A stretch of DNA of 55,620 nucleotides, taken from positions 1 through 55,620 of the forward strand of contig CALHLE010000007.1 in assembly GCA_938034415.1 (NCBI GenBank). Direction: 5' to 3'. This stretch comes from an uncultured Anaerolineae bacterium (GTDB taxonomy: Bacteria; Chloroflexota; Anaerolineae; J036; Brachytrichaceae). The position numbers were made by a program, and so were the translations under genes. Of this stretch, positions 17,383-25,918 are shown in pieces (within the stretch, counting starts at the first letter, position 1; each line of letters begins with the position of its first letter). The notes beneath the pieces are model-generated. The model saw only the letters and a program-made list of their open reading frames with translations. It had not been told where the DNA came from and made no database searches.

Positions 17383-18237
17383 ATGAAGAAAATTCACAAG
17401 AACGTGTTCTATCACGTGACCGCCGGCGGCCTAAACGTGGGGTGCGTCATCGGCGAAGACGCGGTGATCTGCATCGACCTGCCGCCTGATCCGGCCGAGG
17501 CGCGCGCCTGGCGGGCGCAGGTGGCCGAACTCAGCAACAAGCCCATCCGCGCTGTGATCTTTACCGCTTCGGATCGGATGAACGCCGAGTCGCTCGCGGC
17601 GGTCGGCGCGCCAACAGCGGTCGCGCATGACGCTGCCTTTGCGCCGGTTGTCGCGCCGGCTGAACCTGCGCTCGCTCAGCCCTTCGAGTCTCCCCCACTG
17701 CCGATGAGGGGGCTTAACGGTGCGCCGCAGCTCACCTTTAGCGATTCGCTAAGCATCGTGCTGGGCATCAAGCATGTGACCTTTGTGGACGTCACCTTTC
17801 AAGGCGGCTACTCGTCCGACGCATGCTTTGCCACGCTGCGCGACTCCGGCATCGTCTTCGCTGGCGATCATGTGGCCGTCGGCCAACCGCCCAATCTGGC
17901 GCAGGCGAACCTCGAACGTTGGCTAGCGATCCTGGCTGCGCTGAAGAAGAACCGCACGATCACAACGCTTGTGCCCGGGCGCGGGCCGGCAGGTGAACCG
18001 GCCGAGGCCGTGGATGCCACGCTCGATTACATCAAGGCTGCTGTGGTGCGCGTCAAGGCGCTCGTGCGCGCCCATCGCAGCCGTTCCGAAGTGGGTGCGC
18101 TTGTGCCCGACTTAATGATGCTCTACGCGCCGAAGATCGCCCGCAGCAAGGCGTCGCCGGCTTACGAAGTGCTGGCTCACGAAATGCGCGCCGGCCTGGA
18201 GCGCCTCTACGACGAGCTTCAAACAAAAGGGGAATAG
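17383..18237 (+). CDS. Metallo-beta-lactamase-fold-like protein lacking the metal-binding motif
   Basis: A 284-residue protein that follows the layout of MBL-fold hydrolases. The early strands are NVFYHVTAGGLNVGCVIGED and VICIDLPPDPAEARAW; RAVIFTASDRMNAESL stands where HxHxDH should be; DSGIVFAGDHVAVGQPPN resembles the usual third metal-site region; and ITTLVPGRGPAG occupies the place of the PGHG motif. None of the expected His ligands of HxHxDH is present, so ordinary zinc hydrolase activity is unlikely. The C-terminal 70 residues are helical. The gene has no Shine-Dalgarno and lies 64 bp upstream of ribokinase on the same strand. The fold call is by pattern only, and the function is unknown. 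Confidence 0.65.
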   Translation: MKKIHKNVFYHVTAGGLNVGCVIGEDAVICIDLPPDPAEARAWRAQVAELSNKPIRAVIFTASDRMNAESLAAVGAPTAVAHDAAFAPVVAPAEPALAQPFESPPLPMRGLNGAPQLTFSDSLSIVLGIKHVTFVDVTFQGGYSSDACFATLRDSGIVFAGDHVAVGQPPNLAQANLERWLAILAALKKNRTITTLVPGRGPAGEPAEAVDATLDYIKAAVVRVKALVRAHRSRSEVGALVPDLMMLYAPKIARSKASPAYEVLAHEMRAGLERLYDELQTKGE

Positions 18238-18301
18238 GAGATAACGCAGCGCGGCTTACATCCGCGAGTCGCGCTCTGGCCTTTTTGATTCATACAGACC
18301 G

Positions 18302-19222
18302 ATGATTACCGTCGTTGGCAGCTTGAACATGGACTTGATCATCCGCGTGCCGCGCTTCCCCACGCCCGGCGAGGCGATTCACGGCGACGACCTGCAGACG
18401 GCGTGCGGGGGCAAAGGCGCCAATCAGGCCTATGCGGTGGCGCGCATGGGTCAGCCGGCGTGCATGATCGGGTGCGTCGGCACAGATGCCTTCGGCGAAG
18501 CTATGCTCGCCAACCTACGCGCAGCAGGCGTGGACACACAGGGCGTGATCCGTCGCGCCGGCAGCGCCAGCGGCACGGCCATGATCTTAGTGCATGACGC
18601 GACCGGGCAAAACGAAATCGTCGTGGCTGCCGGCGCAAACCGGACGCTGACCGCGGCCGACGTACATGCGGCCGCAGATCGCCTGACTGAGGCGGACGCC
18701 GTGATCGCGCAATTGGAGACCAGCCTGGCGGCTACCGAAGCCGCGATGACCATAGCGCGCCGGGCAGGCCGGCGCAGCATCCTGAATCCGGCCCCTTTTG
18801 CGCCGCTCGACGACGCGCTGCTGCAGTTGTGCGACTATCTCATCCCCAACGAGAATGAAGCCAGCCGGTTGGCCGGCGTCGAAGTGCGCGACCTGGAGAG
18901 TGCGGCCGCAGCAGCCCAGGCGTTACGGCTGCGCGGCGCACGCAACGTGCTGGTGACACTAGGCGAAAATGGGGTGTGGGTGGATGCCGAGGCGTGGCGT
19001 GGTCACGTGCCGGCCTTTCCCGTCGCAGCAGTGGATACCGTCGCAGCGGGCGACACATTTATCGGCGCGTTCGCGACGCGGCTGGCGGAGGGTGCGCCCG
19101 TGCGCGAGGCTGCGCAATTTGGCTGCGCAGCCGCAGCCATCGCCGTCACCCGGCCGGGCGCGCAGCCCAGCATCCCGAGCCGAGAGGAGGTCGAATCTCT
19201 CCTGCGCGCGCATAGCGCTTGA
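18302..19222 (+). CDS. rbsK: Ribokinase (PfkB family)
   Basis: A 306-residue sugar kinase that phosphorylates ribose to ribose 5-phosphate. The first PfkB signature is the substrate site GGKGANQAYAVARMG near residues 39-53. The second signature, VDTVAAGDTFIGAFA near 242-256, holds the catalytic Asp and anion hole. NPAPFAPL and the asparagine cluster LIPNENEASRL are typical of ribokinases. Length and the order of motifs match E. coli RbsK (309 residues). No ribose transporter, RbsD or LacI-type regulator is nearby, so it may salvage ribose from nucleosides. A strong bidirectional terminator follows the stop codon. Confidence 0.92.
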   Translation: MITVVGSLNMDLIIRVPRFPTPGEAIHGDDLQTACGGKGANQAYAVARMGQPACMIGCVGTDAFGEAMLANLRAAGVDTQGVIRRAGSASGTAMILVHDATGQNEIVVAAGANRTLTAADVHAAADRLTEADAVIAQLETSLAATEAAMTIARRAGRRSILNPAPFAPLDDALLQLCDYLIPNENEASRLAGVEVRDLESAAAAAQALRLRGARNVLVTLGENGVWVDAEAWRGHVPAFPVAAVDTVAAGDTFIGAFATRLAEGAPVREAAQFGCAAAAIAVTRPGAQPSIPSREEVESLLRAHSA

Positions 19223-19238
19223 AAGCTGTCGCCGAACA

Positions 19239-19268
19239 AAAAGGCTCCCGCACGTGCGGGAGCCTTTT
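19239..19268. terminator. Bidirectional rho-independent terminator between rbsK and acpP
   Basis: A perfect palindrome centred between 19253 and 19254 has a GC-rich core flanked by A-tracts on the left and T-tracts on the right. It therefore works for both convergent genes. Confidence 0.92.
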
Positions 19269-19291
19269 CAATGGCGAATGGTCGCAGCGTG

Positions 19292-19543
19292 TTATGCGCC
19301 CTGTTTCTGTCGCTGTTCCAGGTAGGCGACCGCTTCCCCGATCGTGGTAATCTTCTGAGCGTCTTCGTCGGAAATCTCGCCGCCGAATTCCTCTTCAAAT
19401 GCCATGATAAGCTCAACTAAATCGAGCGAGTCCGCCTCAAGGTCCTCGCGGAACTTTGCTTCCATGGTGACCTTCTCAGGCGCAACGCCGAGTAGCTTTA
19501 CAGTAAGCGCCTTGACGCGTTCGAATGTGGACTGGTCTGACAT
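19292..19543 (-). CDS. acpP: Acyl carrier protein
   Basis: An 83-residue acidic protein with the phosphopantetheine attachment motif [18 protein letters not shown] (Ser in DSL). Upstream helix 1 is [14 protein letters not shown], and helix 3 is [14 protein letters not shown]. It shuttles acyl chains in fatty acid synthesis. The start is the ATG at 19543, with AGGAGG 9 nt before it; an adjacent TTG at 19546 is not needed. No fab gene lies next to it, which is less usual for acpP. It is divergent from fni, with TAAAAT at 19576-19581 as a likely -10 on the minus strand, 32 nt upstream of the ATG. Confidence 0.96.
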   Translation of the reverse strand: MSDQSTFERVKALTVKLLGVAPEKVTMEAKFREDLEADSLDLVELIMAFEEEFGGEISDEDAQKITTIGEAVAYLEQRQKQGA

Positions 19544-19575
19544 CAATCTATTCCTCCTGTGGTGTTCCGTTGGGC

Positions 19576-19581
19576 ATTTTA
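19576..19581 (-). promoter_or_regulatory. Candidate -10 element (TAAAAT) for acpP
   Basis: The hexamer ends 32 nt before the acpP ATG, leaving room for the AGGAGG ribosome site and so a leadered transcript. Confidence 0.4.
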
Positions 19582-19637
19582 ATCTATCTCTGTGCCACTA
19601 AAACACCGCCGCCGGAGAAGGGTTACGGAATCGCGCT

Positions 19638-20705
19638 ATGAAGGATGAACGACGCGCCGATGCAAATGCGCGCGAGGGACATCAATTGGAGACGCGCAAA
19701 GCCGATCACATTCGCATTAACCTGGATGAGAACGTCGCTTCGCGCTTGACCAGCGGCCTGGAGCGCTATCGCTTTATGCACCAGGCGCTGCCGGAGATAG
19801 ACGCGCGCGAAATAGACACGGGCTTAACGTTGTTTGGGCGTCGCCTGGGCGCGCCCTTGCTCATCTCATGCATGACCGGCGGCACGGAGCAGGCGCGCAT
19901 GATCAACCGCAACCTGGCGATTGCGGCGCAGCAAGCGCGCATTCCCATGGGGCTTGGCTCAACGCGCGCCGCCGTCGTTCGGCCGGAGCTGGCCGACACC
20001 TTTCAGGTGCGCGATGTCGCGCCGGACATCCTCCTCTTCGCAAACGTCGGCGCGGTGCAGCTCAACTACGGGTTCAATGCCGATGATTGCCGGCGCGCTG
20101 TGGCGCTGACCGGTGCCGACGCCCTGGTCTTACACCTGAACCCGCTGCAAGAGATCCTGCAACCGGAAGGCGACGTGAACTGGAGCGGACTGCTCAACAA
20201 GATCGAGCAGGTTGTGCGCGCCTTGCAGGCCGACGGCATCCCGGTCATCGTCAAAGAGGTCGGCTGGGGGATCTCTCCTCGCGTTGCGCGCGACTTGGCA
20301 AACGCCGGCGTGGCCGCCATTGATGTGGCCGGCGCCGGCGGCACGTCGTGGAGCCAGGTTGAAATGTTCCGCGCGCGGAACGACGTGCAGCGCCGCATCG
20401 CCGAGGCATTCGTGGATTGGGGCATCCCCACGGCCGATTCGATTCGCTACGTGCGCGAGGCGGCGCCCGACGTGATCATCTTCGCCAGCGGCGGTTTGAA
20501 GAACGGCGTGGACGGCGCAAAGTGCCTGGCGCTGGGTGCCACGCTGTTTGGCATGGCCCGCCCGTTCCTGCGCGCGGCTACGATCTCCCCAGAGGCGGTC
20601 GGCGATGAGATCGCCGTGATCCTCGGCCAGCTCCGCGCCGTGATGTTGTGCGCCGGCGCGCGCGACCTGGCCGCGCTGCGCACCGTCGAGCTGATCCACA
20701 TGTGA
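19638..20705 (+). CDS. fni: Isopentenyl-diphosphate delta-isomerase, type 2 (FMN-dependent)
   Basis: A 355-residue TIM-barrel flavoenzyme that interconverts IPP and DMAPP. Diagnostic segments are the N-terminal [57 protein letters not shown] and [11 protein letters not shown]. Near the end are the FMN phosphate loops [10 protein letters not shown] and [12 protein letters not shown]. Length and motifs match type 2 enzymes and not the Nudix-type Idi. It uses reduced FMN, NADPH and Mg2+ and supplies isoprenoid precursors. The ATG at 19638 lacks a clear Shine-Dalgarno. It is followed 57 bp later by a DUF6602-like gene in the same direction. Confidence 0.96.
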   Translation: MKDERRADANAREGHQLETRKADHIRINLDENVASRLTSGLERYRFMHQALPEIDAREIDTGLTLFGRRLGAPLLISCMTGGTEQARMINRNLAIAAQQARIPMGLGSTRAAVVRPELADTFQVRDVAPDILLFANVGAVQLNYGFNADDCRRAVALTGADALVLHLNPLQEILQPEGDVNWSGLLNKIEQVVRALQADGIPVIVKEVGWGISPRVARDLANAGVAAIDVAGAGGTSWSQVEMFRARNDVQRRIAEAFVDWGIPTADSIRYVREAAPDVIIFASGGLKNGVDGAKCLALGATLFGMARPFLRAATISPEAVGDEIAVILGQLRAVMLCAGARDLAALRTVELIHM

Positions 20706-20745
20706 AACGGCGCGCCTCATACGCCGATCTAGCGTAGATATGCGA

Positions 20746-20751
20746 TACACT
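20746..20751 (+). promoter_or_regulatory. Candidate -10 element (TACACT)
   Basis: TACACT ends 11 nt before the ATG at 20763, with no Shine-Dalgarno in between. Confidence 0.35.
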
Positions 20752-20762
20752 GTGGTTAGGCC

Positions 20763-21566
20763 ATGTTGATCCTGGATGCCATCCGCGCCTACGTCGAACC
20801 CATCGAGCAGCGCGTCCATCTGGGCGAGGTCTTTCAGAATGGCGCCTCCAGCGCGGAACACCCGCACGCTTTTATCACTCACGTCCTCCGGCCGATGTTG
20901 CCCTTGCGCTACGGCCTGGAATGGGGCAAGGCGTTCTCGATAGACGACGTGACCACGCGCGCAGACAGCATCTTGATCTACGACGCAGTCTTCGCCTTGC
21001 CGATGGGGCGGCTGCTGCCGTGTGAGGGGGTGTATGCGATATGTGAGGTCACGCCGCATCTCGACCAGGAGACGTTCGTCGAACATCTTCAGAATGTGGC
21101 CTCGCTCAAGCGCCTGCACCGTGTCAAGGCGACGGCCCACGACGTGACGCCGATGCACCACCTGGGGGTGTTCGGCGCGCGCTACGCGCAGCTCTCCGAC
21201 GATAAGCTTAACCCCTACCTGGGCTACGTCTTTGCAGCGGAGGCAGCCGCGCCGGATTTGTTGTTGCGGCGCCTGAACAGCTTGATCGAGGAGGATGTCA
21301 TCCGGCCGGAGCACACTCCTGACGCGATCGTGTGCTTCCGCGATCGGTGGATGATCACGCGCCAGACCCGCACCGGCGACGCTGCTGTGCCCCGCAGCAG
21401 CTTCGCTAAGTTTGGCCTGTGGCGGCCGGGCGCGCATTTGATGCCGCTGCTCTACGTGTTGCTTAACGTCAGCCTCTCGCAGATCCAGTTGCGCAACCCT
21501 GACCTGCTGCGGCCGCTGACGGCGCTGACGAAGCACAAGTCGGCGCAGTCCAGCGACAGATTCTGA
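20763..21566 (+). CDS. DUF6602-like protein
   Basis: A 267-residue protein. Its central part resembles DUF6602: RADSILIYDAVFALP, then CEGVYAICEVTPHLD, then FVEHLQNVASLKRLHR. In that family the layout is S..D.viiYD, followed by EGVYAVIEVK and a helix ending in N..S.K.L, and recalls a restriction-nuclease-like fold. Here the Lys of the EVK triplet is Thr, so nuclease activity is doubtful. The C-terminal third (RPEHTPDAIVCFRDRWMIT and a hydrophobic segment near 225-240) is unassigned. No restriction or defence partner is adjacent; it sits 57 bp after fni and converges on the sugar dehydrogenase. Family placement is from memory of the pattern. Confidence 0.6.
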   Translation: MLILDAIRAYVEPIEQRVHLGEVFQNGASSAEHPHAFITHVLRPMLPLRYGLEWGKAFSIDDVTTRADSILIYDAVFALPMGRLLPCEGVYAICEVTPHLDQETFVEHLQNVASLKRLHRVKATAHDVTPMHHLGVFGARYAQLSDDKLNPYLGYVFAAEAAAPDLLLRRLNSLIEEDVIRPEHTPDAIVCFRDRWMITRQTRTGDAAVPRSSFAKFGLWRPGAHLMPLLYVLLNVSLSQIQLRNPDLLRPLTALTKHKSAQSSDRF

Positions 21567-21580
21567 GATCCGGCAAGTCG

Positions 21581-23638
21581 CTACCGCGCCGGCGTTTGCA
21601 CCAGCTTGGCGACCACGTCGCGCATGATCGAGCCGTCGGGGTTGAGCACGCGCGCCTTGAACTGCCAATCGCCGTCGTTGGTATCAACCTTTAGCAAAAG
21701 CGCGTTGTAGCCCCGCTTCAGCTCGATCGGCGGCAGGTCGATGTCGCGCAGATCGTCGGGCATGTAGCGGCTTACCTTGTTGCGCCAGATCTCTTTGCCG
21801 TTCAGCCAGGCAGCCAATCCATCGTCCGAATTCATCCCCAGCAGGCCCTTGCGATCCTCGGGCGATTCGATCCACACGAAGGCATAGGCCACGGTCTTCC
21901 GCGATGGCGTGATGTAATTCAGCAGGTTGATGTTGCGCGACGGGCTGCGGATCGCCCAAGCGGTTTTGTCACCAGGGCGGGCGATGTAATTGGCCTCGCC
22001 GCCAGGCAGGAGGTCGTCGTCCAGCGTGCCGTAGGGATAGCCGCCGTTTAGCCACCATGCGCGAATGTAGCCATCGCTTGGGAAAGGATAAATGTTGACC
22101 TTGGTCGCGGCGAGATTCCCCTTGCCGTCGGTTGCGGTGAAGATGGCCTCGACGAAGCCGTCATCGCGCAAATCACCCGGCATGACGAAGCTGGCCTGTA
22201 GCCCGGTCGTGCTGGTGATCGGCGTGGCGCGCCGCCCATCGTAGCGGGTGATGCGCCACTCGGTCGCTACGGCGTTCCTCGCCTCGCCACGCAACCGCAC
22301 GGTCTGACCGGCTAGATAGGTGTCGCCGTCGAATGGGGCGAGGATGGCCGCCGAGGGCTTATTGCTCACCACGGGTCGGGTGATCGTCGCCAGCGCGCCA
22401 AGGGGGCCGCCTTCATATACGATGCGCCGCAGCCCGCCGGAGAAGATCGAGAGATACCACAGCGCGCCGTCTGGGCCAAACTGGATATCTACCGGTTCGC
22501 CCATCCGCTTGCCGAACGGAATCGTCTCCTTGAAGCGTCCGCGTTCGTCCAGAACGGTGCGGTTGATGACTTGCGTGGAGTAGTCGCCCCAGAAGAAGTT
22601 GCCCTTCATCTCCGGCGGGAAGTTGTCGCCGGTGTTGAAATCGCCTGCTACGACCGCGGCGTTATTCTCGTTGTGGTGATAGCTCAGTTCTTTGGGCGTG
22701 GTGTTCTTCACGTTGATTCCACGGCACTCCGGCATGCTTTGGAATTGCGGCACGTCCATGATGCCTTCCACGCATGGCCAACCGAAGTTGGAGCCTTTCG
22801 TCGCGATCATCAGCATCTCGTAGGTGTTCCAGCCCACATCGCCGACGTAAGGCAGCTGCGTCTCCGGGTGCAGGGCAAAACGGAAGGGGTTGCGATAGCC
22901 ATACGACCACACCCGCGAGCGCGCGCGCTTGGGGAAGCGCGGGTCATAGAACGGGTTGCCCGGCACGCCGTTGCCGGTGCGCGGGTCAATCCGCAGCACC
23001 TTGCCCTGCAGCGTGTTGATGTCAAGCGCGGTGAGCGCAAGCCTGTCGGGCATGGCTGAGAGTGCACCTTCGCCCAGCGAGACCCAGAGCAGCCCGCGCT
23101 TGTCGAACTTGAGTGTGCCGACCGAGTGATTCTGCGTGTAATTCCAGTGGTCGTCGAACAAGACAAAGGCGCTGTTTGGCCTGACCACATCACCTTCGAC
23201 GGTGTAGCGCACCAGCCGGCTGCGGCGCGGTTCGTCCACGTCTTTGGCCTGGCCCGGCGCGTCCCATGCATACATCAGGTAAATCCAGCCGTTCTCCGCA
23301 AAATTAGGGTCGAGCGCCATGCCGATCAGGCCGCGATCTACAAAGCTGTTCACTTCGTCGCGGATGTCAATCAGCGGCCGCGCGTAGAGCACGCCGTCCT
23401 TCCACACTTTGACCCGACCGGCTTTCTCGGCGATGAAGACGCGGCCGTCCGGCGCAAAAGTGAACGTCGTCGGCAGCTCCAGGTTTGAGGTGATCGGCTC
23501 CACTCTGAATCCCGGCGGCACCTCCAGGGCGCGTATCGTCTTGGCCCGAGATGTGCCTGCGATGAAAAGAGGAGAGCTGAGAGTGATGACGAGTATGAGC
23601 GCAAGCGTAAGAATGCGCCGATTGAAGCGTGACACCAT
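21581..23638 (-). CDS. Secreted PQQ-type sugar dehydrogenase (glucose/sorbosone dehydrogenase family)
   Basis: A 685-residue protein with an N-terminal export signal (hydrophobic about 8-28, possible cut after SRA). A six-bladed propeller of the soluble GSDH family follows (about 35-430): VPPGFRVEPITSNLELPTTFTFAPDGRVFIAEKAG (opening strands quoted in parts), RGLIGMALDPNF, NHSVGTLKFDKRGLLWVSLG, and FGPDGALWYLSIFSGGLRRI. After it come an Ig-like module (about 440-540, ILAPFDGDTYLAGQTV) and a C-terminal jelly-roll, PA14-like module (SDDGLAAWLNGKEIW, LKRGYNALLLKVDTNDG) that may bind glycans. Such enzymes oxidise sugars outside the membrane with PQQ. It ends the minus-strand cluster, 30 bp after the glycosyltransferase. 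Confidence 0.85.
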   Translation of the reverse strand: MVSRFNRRILTLALILVITLSSPLFIAGTSRAKTIRALEVPPGFRVEPITSNLELPTTFTFAPDGRVFIAEKAGRVKVWKDGVLYARPLIDIRDEVNSFVDRGLIGMALDPNFAENGWIYLMYAWDAPGQAKDVDEPRRSRLVRYTVEGDVVRPNSAFVLFDDHWNYTQNHSVGTLKFDKRGLLWVSLGEGALSAMPDRLALTALDINTLQGKVLRIDPRTGNGVPGNPFYDPRFPKRARSRVWSYGYRNPFRFALHPETQLPYVGDVGWNTYEMLMIATKGSNFGWPCVEGIMDVPQFQSMPECRGINVKNTTPKELSYHHNENNAAVVAGDFNTGDNFPPEMKGNFFWGDYSTQVINRTVLDERGRFKETIPFGKRMGEPVDIQFGPDGALWYLSIFSGGLRRIVYEGGPLGALATITRPVVSNKPSAAILAPFDGDTYLAGQTVRLRGEARNAVATEWRITRYDGRRATPITSTTGLQASFVMPGDLRDDGFVEAIFTATDGKGNLAATKVNIYPFPSDGYIRAWWLNGGYPYGTLDDDLLPGGEANYIARPGDKTAWAIRSPSRNINLLNYITPSRKTVAYAFVWIESPEDRKGLLGMNSDDGLAAWLNGKEIWRNKVSRYMPDDLRDIDLPPIELKRGYNALLLKVDTNDGDWQFKARVLNPDGSIMRDVVAKLVQTPAR

Positions 23639-23668
23639 TAGCCTCCCGCGTCGGTATAGCGCCGTCAG

Positions 23669-25918
23669 CTAGCGAATCTCGACGAATACAATATCGTCCG
23701 GCCACGGGCGGCCATCGGCCATGCGGGCAGAAAGGCGCTGGCCGGTTTGCCTGTCGTACCAGCCGATGCGCAACTGTTGAGCTTCTGGGGGCAGCGCAAT
23801 CGTGCGTGTATCACGCACCTGTTCGCCTGCCTCCCACAGGCCGGTGGGGTATTGCCCGTCGAACGGCTCGGCGTCTTGCTGGCCGATCTGTGCGCCGTTT
23901 TCATCCAGGATGTGCACGAAAAGCGTGTAGTCGCCGCCCGGCGGCTTCAGCGTGGTCCAATCAAAGGTGACTTGATCCGGTGCGAAGCGTACGCGGTCAA
24001 GGCGGATGGCGTCGCCGAACACAGCAATCGGGGGTTGCGCGGGCGCCGGCGCCGGAGCGATCGCCGAGGTGACTTTCACTCGGTCAATCAGGAAGATGCT
24101 TGTATTTGCGCCGTCAATCTGTGCGTCGCCGGGTGTCGGGTACAACCTGAAGAGTTTGAGTTGCACCCGGGCCGGGCCGCGCGATGCCGTGGCGTCAATT
24201 GGCAAACGGTATGCGTCGCGAAAGTATGCGCCAGGTTGCCAGCGTTGCGTGGCGAAGCGTCCTCCGAAGGGGATGGCCATTTTGCGTCCGATCACCTTGC
24301 CGTCTAGGTCGAGCGCTTCTAGCACTACGCGGTAACTCTGGTTGACCGGCGTCAGCGCGCCCCAGTACAACGTCACTTCCAGTTGCTCGCCGGGCGCCAC
24401 GCGTTTAGCGCCGACCTCGGCGTGCAATAACTCGATCATGCTGTCGAACACGGCCACGCCGGCGCTGGGCAGTCGGTAAGCCGCGACCAGCTCTGTTTTG
24501 CGCATCGTGTCGGGCGTGGCGTAGGCTGGCCGCAGCGTGGCGAACGGTGCTGCGACGGCCAGCGCGAGCAATGACCCCGCGCCGACGAGGGACGTTGCGC
24601 GCCAAGCGCGCTGCGGCGCGAGCGTCAGCCAGCCCATCGCCGTCAACAGCGCGACCGGTGCGACGCCCGGTATGATCAGGCGGCTGTTCTCCGTGCCCAC
24701 ATAGCTGCGCAACCACCACGCGAACATGGCGATGATGGCGATCTGCCAAATCATCAGCAAGGCAAAGCCGGCGCGGTTGCCCACCATCGGCAGCCGACGG
24801 GCGAAGGCAATGACGCAGCCGGTCACGGCTAGCGCCAGCGCAACGAACAGCACGACGTTCACCCAATCGTCGTAGTGCAGCTCGATGCCCAGGTTGCCCC
24901 AGTACGATGTGAACCACAGCGGCAGCGTTGCGATGACTTCGCCGATGCTCAGCGGCGGTTCGCGCAACAGCGCCTGGTTTGCTGCCTGGACTTGCGCCCA
25001 TGCCAACGGATGGCCGTAGTTGAGCAAGTTAAAGATGAACCACCAGCCGGCCACGGCGAAGAAGCCGGCCAGCAGCGCTGCGATTCGCGTCAATCGGCTT
25101 TTGCGCGGCGCGACCAGGAAGACGGCTGCCAGCGCCGGCGCAAGCAGGCCCAGCCCTTGCAACTTGCACAGCGTGGCCGTGGCAACCAGCACCCCGAGGA
25201 CGAAGAATGAGTACGCTGCGCCTTGGCCACGCGCGTTCATCGAGTTGGTCATGCGCGCCATCCACCAGCAGGTCGCCGTGGCGACCAGCGTGATGGCGAT
25301 GTCGTTGTTGACGATGCTGCTGAGGTGGATGAACTTCGGGTTGAAGGCCACTAGTGCAGCGCACAGCGCGGCTGCCTGCGCGCGTGAAGCCTCGGCGACG
25401 GCGCGGCCGGCGAAGATATTGCGCGCCATGGCATACACAAGGACGATCGTCGCCGCGCCCAACAGCGACGACAGCAAGCGCGCCGCTCGCACGGCCCACA
25501 CGGCGCCCTGATAAGGCCAGTCCTCAGCCGCAGTGTGAATGTGCTGGCCGCGCACGCCGGTGTAGCCCTCGTTGAGCGATGGCTCAAACCAGTCGCCGTT
25601 GAGCCGAACCAACTGGTCGAGGTTGCTGCGGTCGAACGGGCTGATGACCAGCGACGCCAGCGCGTAATACAACACCGGCTGCGTCACTTCGTGCGAGGGC
25701 AAGTCGCGCTTCAGATCCGGCAAGCGTCCCTCGCTGGCCAGGTAATGCGCATAGCGGAAGTGGGAGGCTTCGTCGGGCGCTTCAAAGATCGGCAGCGTCA
25801 CGTTGTAGACCATACACAGCGCCAGGAAGGCGACGAGGATGAGGGCGAGGGCCGAAGTGGGGCGATGAAAGAGCGAAATGCCTGGCGCTGATTTCTGGAT
25901 TTCGAGCGGTGAACTCAT
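23669..25918 (-). CDS. GT39/DUF2142-like membrane glycosyltransferase with C-terminal beta domains
   Basis: A protein of about 749 residues. The first 470 or so form about 11 transmembrane helices with an acidic loop after helix 1 (PIFEAPDEASHFRYAHYL) as in polyprenyl-phosphate sugar-dependent GT-C enzymes; the acidic pair would be catalytic. The C-terminal 270 residues are two related beta-sandwich repeats, each with an 'LTLYW/FDWTTL' strand, a 'DLDGKVIG/DENGAQIG' turn and a 'W.PGAYFRD/WEAGEQVRD' loop. The ATG at 25918 overlaps the stop of the upstream gene as ATGA, so I prefer it over the ATG at 25930. It probably glycosylates a lipid or surface polymer, with an unknown donor and acceptor. 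Confidence 0.82.
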   Translation of the reverse strand: MSSPLEIQKSAPGISLFHRPTSALALILVAFLALCMVYNVTLPIFEAPDEASHFRYAHYLASEGRLPDLKRDLPSHEVTQPVLYYALASLVISPFDRSNLDQLVRLNGDWFEPSLNEGYTGVRGQHIHTAAEDWPYQGAVWAVRAARLLSSLLGAATIVLVYAMARNIFAGRAVAEASRAQAAALCAALVAFNPKFIHLSSIVNNDIAITLVATATCWWMARMTNSMNARGQGAAYSFFVLGVLVATATLCKLQGLGLLAPALAAVFLVAPRKSRLTRIAALLAGFFAVAGWWFIFNLLNYGHPLAWAQVQAANQALLREPPLSIGEVIATLPLWFTSYWGNLGIELHYDDWVNVVLFVALALAVTGCVIAFARRLPMVGNRAGFALLMIWQIAIIAMFAWWLRSYVGTENSRLIIPGVAPVALLTAMGWLTLAPQRAWRATSLVGAGSLLALAVAAPFATLRPAYATPDTMRKTELVAAYRLPSAGVAVFDSMIELLHAEVGAKRVAPGEQLEVTLYWGALTPVNQSYRVVLEALDLDGKVIGRKMAIPFGGRFATQRWQPGAYFRDAYRLPIDATASRGPARVQLKLFRLYPTPGDAQIDGANTSIFLIDRVKVTSAIAPAPAPAQPPIAVFGDAIRLDRVRFAPDQVTFDWTTLKPPGGDYTLFVHILDENGAQIGQQDAEPFDGQYPTGLWEAGEQVRDTRTIALPPEAQQLRIGWYDRQTGQRLSARMADGRPWPDDIVFVEIR

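Noticed and set aside
20130-21668. 512-codon minus-strand open frame across fni and the DUF6602-like gene
   Set aside because: It is fully antisense to two recognisable genes, has an Arg/His/Gln-rich composition typical of GC-rich antisense frames, and has no motif.
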